Of a DNA stretch of 64,000 nt, positions 1 through 9,954 are shown one piece after another. Both the position numbers and the translations under genes were made by a program. The notes below the pieces were generated by a model, which worked only from the letters and a program-made list of their open reading frames with translations, made no database searches and was not told the origin of the DNA. The DNA comes from Rana temporaria (taxonomy: Eukaryota > Chordata > Amphibia > Anura > Ranidae): contig NC_053497.1 of the NCBI RefSeq assembly GCF_905171775.1, positions 36,166,264 to 36,230,263 on the forward strand, written 5' to 3'. How positions within the stretch are numbered: position 1 is the stretch's first letter; each line of letters starts with the position of its first letter.

Positions 1-860
1 TGTTTGTCTTCATGGGGGGACAAAAAGGAACACTGGTGTTCAGTCAGGGGAGATGGAGGGGGGGCCCTGGTGCTTAGTGGGAGAGAGATGGGGGGGTCTT
101 GGTGCTTAGTGGGGAGAGATGGGGGTCTTGTTGCTTAGTGGGGGGAATTGGGGGGGTCCTGGTGCTTAACGGGGAGAGATGGGGTCTTGTTGTTTAGTGG
201 GGGAAATGGGGTGGTCCTGGTGCTTAGCGGGGAGACATGGGGGCCTTGGTGCTTAGTGGGGGGAAATGGGGGGTCCTGGTGCTTAATGGGGAGGGATGGG
301 GTCTTGTTGCTTAGTGGGGGAAATTAGGTGGTCCTGGTGCTTAGCGTGAGGGGAAATGGGGGAGGTCCTGGTGCATAATGGGGGAGATGGAGGGTCTTGG
401 TGCTTAGTGGGGGGGGGGTCCTGGTGCTTAGCAGGGAGAGATGGGGGTCTTGTTGCTTAGTGGGGGAAATAGGGGGTCCTGCTGCTTAGCGGGGAGAGAT
501 GGGGGTCTTGTTGCTTAGTGGGGGAAATAGGGGGGTCCTGGTGCTTAGCGGGGAGAGATGGGGGTCTTGTTGCTTAGTGGGGTAAATGGGGGGGGGGTCC
601 TGGTGCTTAGCGGGGAGAGATGGGGGTCTTGTTGCTTAGTGGGGGAAATGGGGGGGGGGGGGTCCTGGTGCTTAGCGGGGAGAGATGGGAGTCTTTTTGC
701 TTAGTGGGGCGAGATGCAGGGTCTTGGTGCTAAGTAAGGAGAGATTGGAGGCACTGCCAATCAGTGTGAGAAAGGGGGCACTGGTGCTATGTGGAGGAAA
801 AAGGGGGGTCCTGGTGGGCTTGGTGGGGGCAGACTGGGGGCACTGCCAGTCGAGGTCTGA
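1..860. repeat. Minisatellite, ~58-bp unit made of two ~29-bp halves
   Basis: The stretch repeats two alternating half-units: GGTCCTGGTGCTTAGCGGGG followed by agagatggg, and GTCTTGTTGCTTAGTGGGGG followed by aaatggg. Copies differ by substitutions and by the length of the G runs; the last copies (from about 720) are more diverged and read GGGGGCACTGGTGCTATGTG. The array starts before the window. Its half-unit length and GGGG-rich composition resemble, in inverse orientation, the minisatellite core of the hAT-type elements near 9.1 and 23.4 kb. A common origin is possible but unproven. Short open frames here are artefacts of the repeat. It lies in NUMBL introns downstream of the third coding exon. 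Confidence 0.9.
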
Positions 861-879
861 GGTTGTCATGTTGGCATAG

Positions 880-1208
880 GACACACGGAATAGTGGGAAG
901 GCTTCACCTACATCCTTATTTCCCATAAAGGGAACAACAGCTTGCTATGACCTTACTGGTGATGCAGGAGTCAGAACTGTAAGGTGAGTGGCTAGTAAGC
1001 ACTGGTATTGGGCTGCACTGGCATTTTTTGATCTTGCAACACGGTGGTGAACATTTTCATGGTGTTGATCCACAAGAAGTTCGACATGATAATTTACATG
1101 GACACTTTATGCACCTAATTATTGATTGGTTTATATATTTTTTGAGCATACTTATGATATTGTTTCATGGTATAGCATTGGTAGCAATACTTTTGAGTTG
1201 TTCTACAC
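880..1208. other. Unassigned NUMBL intron sequence
   Basis: No repeat family, splice-flanked coding exon or RNA gene recognised here. The two short plus-strand frames starting near 1028 and 1224 have no family features. Confidence 0.5.
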
Positions 1209-1344
1209 CAGTGATGGTGAACATTGGCACCCCAGATGTTTTGGAACTACATTTCCCATGATGCTCCTGCACTCTGCAGTGTAGTTGAGCATCATGGGAA
1301 ATGTAGTTCCAAAACATCTGGGGTGTCAAGGTTCGAAATCACTG
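1209..1344. mobile_element. 136-bp hairpin element, hAT-like termini
   Basis: The element begins CAGTGATGGTGAACATTGGC and ends with the related inverse ...GGTTCGAAATCACTG. The inner arms are almost perfectly complementary: CACCCCAGATGTTTTGGAAC and its inverse, around a centre near 1277. The CAGNG...CNCTG ends and the 'ttttggaactacatttcccatgatg' type body fit a common vertebrate non-autonomous hAT family. The flanking 8-mers (ttctacac, ctctcagg) do not match, so the TSD has decayed or the ends are slightly off. Confidence 0.7.
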
Positions 1345-1484
1345 CTCTCAGGGCTATCTTTAATATTGATTGGACCCTGGGCAAAAAAATTCTTAGACCC
1401 TCCCCCTCCATGCAGTTTCGCTCTCTACGTGCTTTGAGGCATACAATAAATAGCAGCTAGACTCAAAATCCGTTTCCTGAATCA

Positions 1485-1860
1485 GATCAGGCAGTGATTG
1501 AGATTGGTTGCCAGAGGTTACAGTGTATCATTACCGCTCACTGACTGGTTGCTAGAGGTTACAGCACACATTACGGCTCACTGATTAGTTGCTAGAAGTT
1601 ACAGCACATGATTTATGCTTGTTGATTGGTTGCTAGAGATTAATGTACATCAATACTGTTCACTGATTGGTTGCTAGAGGTGACTGCACATCATTACTGC
1701 TTACTGATTGGTTGCTGGAGGCGACTGCACATCATTACTGCTTACTGATTGGTTGCTAGAGATTAATATACATCAATACTGTTCACTGATTAGTTGCTAG
1801 AGGGGACTGCACATCATTACTGCTTACTGATTGGTTGCTAGAGGATACAGCACATCATCT
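1485..1860. repeat. Tandem repeat, ~60-bp unit with TTGGTTGCTAGAGG
   Basis: About six diverged copies of a unit reading ACTGATTGGTTGCTAGAGG followed by ttacagcacatcattactgctc. Spacing between successive ATTGGTTGCTAG motifs is close to 60 bp. Between this array and the third NUMBL coding exon lie short repeat fragments. 'catatgaatgctgc' is repeated at 2030-2130, and a GGGCCCC-rich piece at 2255-2361 may be one half of a hAT-like element ending GACGACCCTG. Confidence 0.8.
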
Positions 1861-2465
1861 CCTCACTGCCTGCACACCATGGACTGAGGAGGTGAGGGGA
1901 CCCACTAATAGACACAAAACCTCCAGAGATCATAGGACTCCTGGGAGTCCCTAGCCCCTTTATCTCGCTAGTGGGCAGCATTCTGTATAGGTGATGGTGG
2001 ATATGACCTCAGTGGGGCATGATATACACATGAATACTGCCTCTGTTTACATATGAATGCTGCTGGTCCGTCACTATTTACATATGAATGCGTCCGCTAT
2101 TTACATATTAATACTGGTATTTACATATAAACACAGAGTCTGCAGGTGAGTCATCTGTACACAACAATAGGGCAGAGCTGGGCAGCATTAGTAACATAAC
2201 TTCACACTGAGATATCAGGACACAGCACTGGACAAAAAACCTTAAGGGACGAGCGTTTAAACTGGGATAGTTGAAAAGTATGGGACAGTTGCTTTGGGCC
2301 CCACAATAATTACGGGGCCCAAGACAGCTGCTCATTTTGCCCTGCCTTAAAGACGACCCTGACTGTTCCACACTGTATTTATGATTTATATGTCATAGTA
2401 AAACATCCATTTAAAGAAAGTTATAATGAGACTTTTGGCGGACTCTATATAATTCTTTAGCTCAC

Positions 2466-2540
2466 CTTCGTCTTATCATCCACAACCCGCAAGCCATCAG
2501 CGGAGACCCACAGAATCGCTTTCACAGATTTCTTCCCAAG
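2466..2540 (-). CDS. NUMBL: Numb-like protein, third coding exon (PTB domain)
   Basis: Minus-strand exon, 25 codons, between acceptor tggccag (AG at 2542-2541) and donor gtgagc (GT at 2465-2464). It encodes LGKKSVKAILWVSADGLRVV then DDKTK. WVSADGLRVVDDKTK is a hallmark of the Numb-family PTB domain; DDKTK fits Numb-like, while NUMB has DEKTK as I recall. The downstream exon, which should begin with a DLLVDQTIEK-like peptide, is not visible between 1 and 2465 and must lie beyond the left edge, so the gene is cut by the window. The intron 5192-2541 is 2652 bp. Confidence 0.96.
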
Positions 2541-2799
2541 CTGGCCATGTAGAGATGAACACAAAACAAAATGTTAGCAACGTGTAATAAATTAAGCTGA
2601 TTTTAGACTATATAAGCCCCTCTGAAAATGCAACAAAGTACACGATTTTCTGTTCAATATACTAGACAGTATATGTCCAACCTTGTCCCTATATACAAGC
2701 CCTAAGCTTCCAAAAGAAAAAGTTCAGGTTTTTCTAGTCTCAAGTATTGGAATATGGAATGCTGTTATGTGAACATTCTGTACACTGCAGAGAGATGAG

Positions 2800-3178
2800 C
2801 ACAACCCTGGTGCCCAACCTGTGGCCCGAGGGCCACATGCAACCCTTTGATATGTGATGTACAGCCCTCGGAACTCAGCAGTCTGCGAAGGAAACATTAA
2901 TTAGGGCAATAGCATTAATCTCTACCAGCCTCATGTAACATGATTGTCTTCTGCAGCATATTCCCACCAACAATGTATCCTGTCCTCACTCTCTGACCCT
3001 CATTTCCTCTATTAGGTCTGCAGTCTCTGACAGTTCTCCCAAGCATCACACATATTGAACATAATGTGTGGCCCTTTGGTAATGTCAGGGGCCACAATTG
3101 AGGCCCCCTTTAGCTGATGAGTACAGCATAAACTGTCAGTGCTATATAAATCCTGTATAATAATAATAATAATAATCT
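2800..3178. mobile_element. hAT-like fragment followed by a SINE-type tail
   Basis: TGGTGCCCAACCTGTGGCCC at about 2809 and the inverse-oriented GTGTGGCCCTTTGGTAATGT at about 3065 look like decayed ends of a hAT-type non-autonomous element. It is followed at 3125-3178 by TGTCAGTGCTATATAAATCC and (ATA)n, the same tail seen on the SINE at 27 kb. Boundaries are approximate and no TSD was found. Confidence 0.5.
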
Positions 3179-3603
3179 AAAAGCCAACCTTTACCCACTA
3201 GATACCCCAGGCATCACCGCTATCTCCACCCCCTATGCAATCTAAAATTGCAATTTTTTCTCCTTTGCCTCCCTAGACCCCTATGCATGTCACATATACA
3301 AGGATGCCTACTTTCCATTCATAGAGGCTGGAGGAGAGTGGGCCCGGCATGCGTCACCAGGGAGTTGGGCTGCCTGAACCAAAAAGAGGCACCTGGCATC
3401 CAGAGTTTATTTCCACGATCTTCTGTGCAAGCAAAGGCCTTGGCTGGGCTAAAGCCACATGCCTGGTTTTGCTTGCCATCTGGTAAGCAAGTTTTTCTAA
3501 AGGTGCCTCTGCTCTTGTGCACATAGCTGGAGTGAGATCGGGCTCGGGTAAGTATCGGAGGGAGATTGTGGGGGATCTGCATACAGAAGGTTATTTACCT
3601 TAA

Positions 3604-4130
3604 AGCGGAGGTTCGCCGGTAAAATTGTGTTTTTACCCTTAGATGGATGCTCATTTAGTCTAGGGGAATCGGGTTGTTGTTTAAAAATCCGAGCATTACT
3701 TACCGTTGTAGAGGGCGATCTTCTCCGCCACTTCCGGGTATGGGCTGCGGCACTGGGCGTTCCTTCTTGATTGACAGTCTTCCGACAGGCTTCCGAAAGG
3801 CTTCCGACGGTCGCATCCATCGCGTCACGATTTTCTCGAAAGTAGCCGAACGTCAGTGCGCAGGCGCAGTATAGAGCCGCACCGACGTTCGGCTTCTTTC
3901 GGCTACTCGTGACGCGATGGATGCGACCGTCGGAAGCCTTTCGGAAGACTGTCAATCAAGAAGGAACGCCCGCTCCCGAAGACCCATACCCGGAAGTGGC
4001 GGAGAAGATCGCCCTCTACAACGGTAAGTAATGCTCGGATTTTTAAACAACAACCCGATTCCCCTAGACTAAATGAGCATACATCTAAGGGTAAAAGAGC
4101 AGAAACGGCCTTTATGGGTGAACTCCCGCT
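3604..4130. mobile_element. TTAA-flanked inverted-repeat element (AGCGGAGGTTC family)
   Basis: TTAA at 3600-3603 and at 4131-4134 flank an element that opens AGCGGAGGTTCGCC and closes with the inverse GGTGAACTCCCGCT. The interior is a long palindrome: CTTCCGACGGTCGCATCCAT at about 3800 and its inverse at about 3920, with CGTCACGA/TCGTGACG inside. A TTAA target is used by piggyBac and Kolobok transposons; which applies here is inference. Related copies: 6294-6684, 7135-7607, 52102-52606 and half copies near 22930 and 46820. Confidence 0.8.
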
Positions 4131-4147
4131 TTAATGCAAAGAATTAA

Positions 4148-4562
4148 AGGAGAAGTACAGCCAAAGCTCCTTTGGCTGTACTTCTCCTATGGATCACTGG
4201 ATTGCAGTTTGTTCTGCACTCCTGTGACCCACTTTCAGCAGACAGTACACTACCGAGCCAGTCCAGGCTCGGTAAATTTAGCGACCATATGGTCAGGATA
4301 TACCCACATGCCTGGACTGCCACTGGGCCCAGGCTCTCAGAGGCCAATCCCTCCACAGCCCAGTGCTCCAGTGAGCATGTGGGGGGGGGGGGGGGGCAGA
4401 GCAGAGAACGGTGACTGGCAGTCACCGCTCTCTGCTCAGAGGACCAAGCGATTGGCAGTGTTTGATCGCTCGGTTCTCAGTCTTAGAGCCGGCAGGGGAC
4501 AGATGCTGCATCCACCTAGGTAAGTATGATTCAAGAAAAAAATGAATTCCTATACTTCTCTT
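4148..4562. mobile_element. TTAA-flanked inverted-repeat element (AGGAGAAGTACAG family)
   Basis: TTAA at 4144-4147 and 4563-4566. The left end AGGAGAAGTACAGCCAAAGC is followed at once by its own inverse GCTTTGGCTGTACTTCTCCT-like copy, and the right end is CTATACTTCTCTT. A poly-G run sits at 4381-4396. A partial copy of the right half occurs near 33475-33532. Confidence 0.75.
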
Positions 4563-5192
4563 TTAAGGGAAAAAAAATGTCTGCCTTTAGAACCACTTTA
4601 AGGGTTTAACTTGTTTTCATACCTAACAATAATGAAGCGCAGTAAAATGGATACAAACATTGGTGCTTATTATGCTAAAAAAAACTGCTTGACTTATAGT
4701 TAAAAATGAAGTAAAAAGAAATTAATTCACTTTTTACTACAGGGAATACAAAGAAATGTATTTAAAGCGAAGAATAATGGCAGCAGCTTATCTCTGATTG
4801 GTTGCTGCGCAGTACTGCGGAACAAGGCGGCCTGATATTATATTAAGCTGGCAGTGTTGCCGTCTCTTTCATGTACATTTTTTTGGGCAATTTCCTAATT
4901 CCTCACACACAGGCAGCCTTTCATCTTATCTTCAGAGAACCCAGAGCTGCAGATTTCCTGGCCTTCTAATTCCCTCTGCGCAGCCCACACTACTTATGCA
5001 AATATATTTATTGGTGTCACTTCAGGTTCTTCAAAAGAAACTGCTGCTGACATGCAAAGGATGGCCGGGGAGATGGCAAGCCTTCGCTGCTGGACTGTGC
5101 CAGTCAGTCTGCCTTACCCCCCTTTAATCCTTTCTTGCCATTAAATTAGAAATCCCGCACTCAGCGGTCATGCTGTCAATTTATTTTCTCAC

Positions 5193-5267
5193 CAGTTTGA
5201 GCTTCTTGACGGCATCCTCGCATACATGCATGCCTCGCGACTCCTCCACCTCCACGTGCCCCAGGTA
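5193..5267 (-). CDS. NUMBL: Numb-like protein, second coding exon (PTB domain)
   Basis: Minus-strand exon of exactly 25 codons between acceptor gcgcag (AG at 5269-5268) and donor gtgaga (GT at 5192-5191). It encodes YLGHVEV followed by EESRGMHVCEDAVKKLK and a final Leu. This is the second stretch of the Numb PTB fold, the domain that binds NPxY-type peptides and phosphoinositide-rich membrane. Paralogue call: EES, MHVCED and VKKLK agree with Numb-like as I remember it, whereas NUMB has DES, MHICED and VKRLK. Both junctions are phase 0, so exons splice without shifting frame. The upstream intron (8451-5268) is 3184 bp and is filled with TTAA-flanked inverted-repeat elements and a CCGTATTTATCGG element. 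Confidence 0.96.
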
Positions 5268-5399
5268 CTGCGCACACAAATAAAAAAAAGAACACATTAC
5301 TGAAAGTCGCAGGAGACACAGGAGAATTCAAAGGAATGACATGAAACACAACAGTGCGGCAGTAATGACAGATGAACACTAGAGGGCAGTATAGACCAC

Positions 5400-6290
5400 A
5401 ATGACAGGAAGCAAGAACTATTTAACTACTTGCCCTCCAAGCCAATTCTGACGCTTTTTTACATGTAAAAAGCATAATTTTTTGCTATAGAATTACTCAG
5501 AACCCCCAAACATTATAAATTTTTTTAGCAGGTGGTCGTTGTGTTTTTTTTTATTTTGTCACATGGTATTTGCACAGCAATTTTTTTAATGCGATTTTTT
5601 TTTTAATGACTTCAAAAATATATAAAATAAAATGCAACATTTACCACAGTTTTTGGGTATAATATAAAGCAGGGATATGCAATTAGTGGACCTCCAGCTC
5701 CCATGAAGCATAGCAGGACTCTGACAGCTAATTTTATTTTGGTACAGTGACGCACAACTGCGCAATTGTCATTTAAATTAACAGTGCCGTATTGCAAAAA
5801 ATGGCCTGGTCAGGAAGGGGGGTACAAAACTTTCAGAGCTGAAGTGGTTGTATTAAAATAACAAACACCTCTATACTTACCTGTTCTGTGAAATGCTTTT
5901 GCACAGAGCAGCCCCAATCCTCTTCTTCTGGGGTCCCCCGCCGGTGTTGCAGGCCCCTCCTCTAAGTTGGGTGCCCCCACGGAAAGCCGTTTTCCTTGGG
6001 GACATTCGTGCATGCTTGCTATACAGCCACCCTGTCTGCGTCTATTGACACAGACAGCGGGATTCAGCCCTGGCCCCCGCTCCCATGTCACAGGATTTGA
6101 TTGACAGCAGCGGAAGCCAATGTCTCCTGCTGCTATCAATCTGTCCAATGAGAAGAGAGATAGCTGCTGGAGCTGCTGCACTCGTGCATATCGCTGGATC
6201 GGACCGGGCTCAGGTAAGAAAAATAGGGGGTCTGGGGGGCAGCTGCAGCACAGAAGATTTTTCACCTTAATGCATAGAATGCATTAACCT
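5400..6290. mobile_element. Decayed ranid-type dispersed repeats
   Basis: 5418-5540 matches the start of the long repeat also seen at 30753 and 59118, with shared blocks 'ccaattctgac', 'ttactcagaacccccaaaca' and 'ttttagcag'. 5735-5815 is the ending block of the TTAACCACTTC family ('cgcaattgtcatt', 'tggcctggtcaggaagggg'). 5840-6290 is an inverted-repeat body with no clear ends. This is intronic to NUMBL. Confidence 0.6.
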
Positions 6291-6293
6291 TAA

Positions 6294-6684
6294 AGCGGAG
6301 GTTCACCCTAAAACAATTATATACCATTACATCCAGCATACTTTCGCCATCTACAGTATGCTCTTGAGCCGAGTCAGCTCTATACGGCGCCTGCGTCCGC
6401 CGTGTAGAGCAGACTGCGCAGGCGCCATATAGAGCCAACTCGCAGGTCGGCTATTTATGGAAAACTGGTGACGCGCCTTATGCGCCAAGGGAAGTTTTTC
6501 ACCAGACGTCAATCATCTAACCTCTCAATAGGAACGCCCACTCCCACGGGAGCCAGAACCCGGAAGCCGGGGGGAAAATAACGATAAAACGGTATGTACG
6601 GCAAAAAAAAAAACGGCATACTGTAGATGGTGAAAGTATGCTGAATGTAATGGTATATAGATGTTTTTTAGGGTGAACCTCCGT
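6294..6684. mobile_element. TTAA-flanked inverted-repeat element
   Basis: TTAA at 6290-6293 and 6685-6688. Left end AGCGGAGGTTCACCCTAAAA; right end TTTTTAGGGTGAACCTCCGT, its inverse. The inner arms 'taccattacatccagcatac' and the inverse near 6645 extend the foldback to nearly the full length. Same family as 3604-4130. Confidence 0.85.
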
Positions 6685-6707
6685 TTAAGGCTTTAAAACC
6701 AATTTAA

Positions 6708-7130
6708 CCACTTCAGCCCCGGACCATTTGGCAGCCAAATGACCAGGCCACTTTTTGCGATTCGGCACTGCGTTGCTTTAACTGACAATTGCGCGGTCGT
6801 GCGACGTGGCTCCCAAACAAAATTGACGTCCTTTTTTTTACCACAAATAGATTATACCTCCTGGGTAATTAACCCCTTAATCGCCCCCTAGTGTTAACAG
6901 TGCATTTTTATAGCACTGATCGCTGTAAAAATGCCAATGGTCCCAAAAATGTGTCAAAAGTGTCCGATGTGTCCGCCATAATGTCGCAGTACCAAAAAAA
7001 AATGCAGATCGCCGTCAATTTTGTTTGGGAGCCACGTCGCACGGCGCAATTGTCAGTTAAAGCGACCCAGTGCCGAATTGCAAAAAGTGGCCTGGTCTTT
7101 GGCCAGCCAAATGGTCCGGGGCTGAAGTGG
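6708..7130. mobile_element. TTAA-flanked palindromic element (CCACTTCAGCCCCGG family)
   Basis: Starts CCACTTCAGCCCCGGACCAT after TTAA (6704-6707) and ends with the inverse ATGGTCCGGGGCTGAAGTGG before TTAA (7131-7134). The arms continue inward through GCCAAATGACCAGGCCACTT and its inverse. Other partial copies or relatives: 20638-20741 plus 21845-21988, 36080-36250, 42596-43250, 47059-47457 and 12660-14290. Confidence 0.85.
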
Positions 7131-7134
7131 TTAA

Positions 7135-7607
7135 AGCGGAGCTCCGCTGAAAAATAAATATTAAAAGCCAGCAGCTACAAATACTGCAGCTGCTGACTTT
7201 TAATATTAGGACACTTACCTGTCCTGGAGTCCAGCGCCTTCCGCAGCAGATGACGAGCGATGGCTCATCACTCTGCTGCTCCCCCTGCCATCCTCGGTGA
7301 GGGAACCAGGAAGTGAAGCGCTCCAGCTTCACTACCCGGTTCCCTACGGCGCATGCGCGAATCGCGCTACGCCTGCCGATTGGCTCCCGCTGTGTACTGG
7401 GAGCCGAGTGTTCCCAGAACACAACAGGGGGGGGGGGGAGGTGACGTCATGCCCGCAGTCTGCCCGAGACTGTGTGGCCGGAAGTGGGTGCAAATACCTG
7501 TGTGCAAATATCTGCACCCCCCTCCCCCCTGAAAGGTGTCAAATGTGACACCGGAGGGGGGGAGGGTTCCGATCAGCGGGAGATCCACTTTAGGGTGAAG
7601 CTCCGCT
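7135..7607. mobile_element. TTAA-flanked element abutting its neighbour
   Basis: The TTAA at 7131-7134 is both the right flank of the previous element and the left flank of this one; the other TTAA is 7608-7611. Ends AGCGGAGCTCCGC and GAAGCTCCGCT. The interior contains a run of G at 7428-7438 and a G/C-rich stem around 7500-7570. Confidence 0.8.
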
Positions 7608-7639
7608 TTAAGCAATGCGTAAATTGACAGCACTATATA

Positions 7640-8185
7640 CCGTATTTATCGGTGTATACCGCGCACTATTTTGCCCTGAAAATCAGGGCAAAATCGTGGG
7701 TGCGCGGTATACGCCGATACTCGCTTTCCCGCCACGAGTTTGAATACTGCGCCGGCATATACCGAGCGCAGTACACTCGTGTATCTTCGGGCAGTCTGGG
7801 CGCCTCTCGCGCTGACGTCCTGAGCGTACAGGACGTCAGCGCGAGAGTTGCCGAGCCTGCCCGACGATACACAAGTGTACTGTGCTCGGTATATGTCGGC
7901 GCAGTATTCAAACTCGGCGCGGGAAACGAGCGGGGAGGACGCGAGGACGCCGCAGAAGGACGCCGGACCCGACGAAGAGGACCCCCGGAAGCCGCAGACG
8001 GACGCCGGACCCGACGAAGAGGACCCCCGGAAGCCGCAGAAGGACCCGTACCCGACGAAGAGGACACCCGAAGCCGCAGACGGACGCCGGACCCGACGAG
8101 GCCGCCGATGGACGCCGCGCAAGACACCAAAACTGTAAGTACAAAAAAACATTTTTTTCCACAGGATTCGGGGCAACTTTAGGGC
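7640..8185. mobile_element. CCGTATTTATCGG element, right end missing
   Basis: Begins TA/CCGTATTTATCGGTGTATAC and has an immediate inner inverse (GCGCGGTATACGCCGATAC) at 7703. A second stem with CAGGACGTCAGCGCGAGAG pairs with 'ctctcgcgctgacgtcctg' at 7806. At 7945-8105 there is a 39-bp tandem repeat built on GACGCCGGACCCGACGAAGA. The complete sister copy is 29233-29822. This copy stops after 'ggattcggggcaactttag', so the last ~60 bases including the right terminus are lost. The Arg/Pro-rich open frames across it come from the tandem repeat. Confidence 0.8.
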
Positions 8186-8451
8186 AGGTAGGGTTGGCAA
8201 GGCCATCGGTGGTCAGAATTTCACCCGAATCAGACAAAATGTGAGCAGTATATGGCCAGCTGTTGGAAGACATTCCTCCAGGCCTGCCATGTACAAGTGA
8301 CGTCACTTCTGCTTTTCTAACATTTGGAGCATTTCCTGAGGTCTCCAATCCTCCACTGGCGACCTTCCTGAGCGGAGACACTTTGTAGGAGTGCACAATG
8401 ACGGGGAGGTCACAGGGGACAGAAGACGGTGGTACACACAATGCCACTCAC

Positions 8452-8593
8452 CCGGACAGGAAAACTGCATTTCCCCCTCCTCACCGACTCCTCGTCTGCC
8501 CCCCACTGGTGCGGGCGGCTGGCCTCCGGAACATACGTTGGTTTTTTCCTCCTCAGGCTCTGCCGCAACTTGTTCATCTCAGGAGCTGCCAGG
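8452..8593 (-). CDS. NUMBL: Numb-like protein, first coding exon
   Basis: Read on the minus strand, this exon follows an acceptor (cttacag, AG at 8595-8594) and ends at donor gtgagt (GT at 8451-8450). ATG lies at 8577-8575 with G at -3; from there 42 codons run to the donor in phase 0. The protein begins MNKLRQSLRRKKPTYVPEAS and ends RGKCSFPVR, matching the conserved Numb/Numb-like N-terminus and the first strand of the PTB domain. From memory, human NUMBL has near-identical residues around this Met. NUMBL is a cytosolic/membrane-associated adaptor of the Numb family, acting in Notch inhibition, endocytic sorting and neurogenesis. The 16 exon bases before the ATG are open in frame (LAAPE), so a longer N-terminus from an upstream exon is possible. 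The codon 'CGG' at the donor joins directly to the TAC that starts the next exon at 5267. Confidence 0.95.
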
Positions 8594-9087
8594 CTGTAAG
8601 TGACAAAAAAAAGAGAGACATTTTAAATAAAACCAAAACTTGTTCTTGTGCAAGACTTCTACACAATCACAATAATATGCGGACCATCAGAGTCCATAGG
8701 GAATCGTCCACTCAAATGCTCAGCCAGTGCAGCTCTCCTCAGATAAGGGAATCTAGAAAAAAGCTGTAGAAAAAACAAACAAACAGGAGGGTGCAAACAC
8801 CTAGTACATTACCAAAAGATTTATTGATAAACATGAAAGCCTAATTTGTACTCACAAAAGAGGAAAACGCATAAACAGTGTGTCACACCAATAGCAGATC
8901 CAGGGTTGGTGAAGTGTCACCCAATCCAATGCACTAAAACTTTGGTTACCTGCCCCCTTTCTTGTACGCAACCTCCCCTTTCTTCAGAAACGCATGCCGG
9001 CATTGTGGTGCATTGGATCGGGTGACACTTCACCAACGTTGGTGTGATACAATGTCAAAAAGAGGGGAAAGGGAAACAAAAAAGCAC

Positions 9088-9830
9088 TCTGGTACCACTG
9101 GCACCAGAGATGGGGCACTATTCCTCCCACTGGCACCAGAGATGGGGCACTATTCCTCCCACTGGCACCAGAGATGGGGCACTATTCCTCCCACTGGCAC
9201 CAGAGATGGGGCACTATTCCTCCCACTGGCACCAGAGATGGGGCACTATTCTTTCCACTGACACCAAAGATGGGGCACTATTCCTCCCACTGGCACCAGA
9301 GATGGGGCACTATTCTTCCCACTGGCACCAGAGAAGGGACACTATTCTTCTCACTGGCACCAGGGATGGGGCACTATTCTTCCCACTGGCACCAGAGATG
9401 GGGCACTATTCTTCCCACTGGCACCAGAGATGGGGCACCATTCCTCTCACTGGCACCAGAGATGGAGCACTATTATTTTCACTGATACAAGTCAGTATTC
9501 CTTCCACTGCCACAAAATATGGGGCACCATTATTCCCACAGATGCCACTGATGGGGCACCATTCCTCCAACTGACACCATTGATAGGACACTATTCCTCC
9601 CACTGACACCAGTGATAGAGCTCCATTCCTCTCACTGATACCAATGCTGGGGCACTATTCCTCCAATTGACACCAATGATGGGGCACTATTCCTCCCACT
9701 GGCACCAATGATGGGGCACTATTCCTCCCACTGGCACCAATGATGGGGCACTATTCCTCCCACTGGCACCAATGATGGGGCACTATTCCTCCCACTGACA
9801 CCAATGATGGGGCACTATTCTTCCCTCTAA
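9088..9830. repeat. 31-32-bp minisatellite inside a hAT-like element
   Basis: About 23 copies of CACTGGCACCAGAGATGGGG followed by cactattcctcc. The first copies are nearly identical and later copies have 'caatgatgg'. The same sentence occurs once or twice in the intact hAT element at 23318-23638, whose right part (GTCCAGCCCCCATAAAGTTT-like) follows here at 9925-9955. The true right end TTTGGAGACCCCCGG is displaced to 10962-10976 by a later insertion. This is therefore an expanded version of that transposon. Its left end was not found. Confidence 0.85.
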
Positions 9831-9954
9831 CAGCAATTATTTTATAATCCCACTGACCATCAAGCCTATGGTGTTGTTTACTCCCACCGATGCCCGGGCA
9901 TTTTCTATTCCCAGTGGCCACAGTCCAGCCCCCATAAAGTTTGAAGGGCAATAC

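Noticed and set aside
1..860. CRISPR-like direct repeat at the left edge
   Set aside because: Continuous tandem minisatellite with no unique spacers; eukaryotic setting.
1..2465. Next NUMBL coding exon (DLLVDQTIEK-like)
   Set aside because: Scanned on the minus strand; no such peptide between splice sites, so it lies outside the window.
9044..9574. Repeat protein MGHYSSHWHQRWGTI...
   Set aside because: Translation of the 31-32-bp minisatellite; frames change whenever a unit has 31 rather than 32 or 33 bases.
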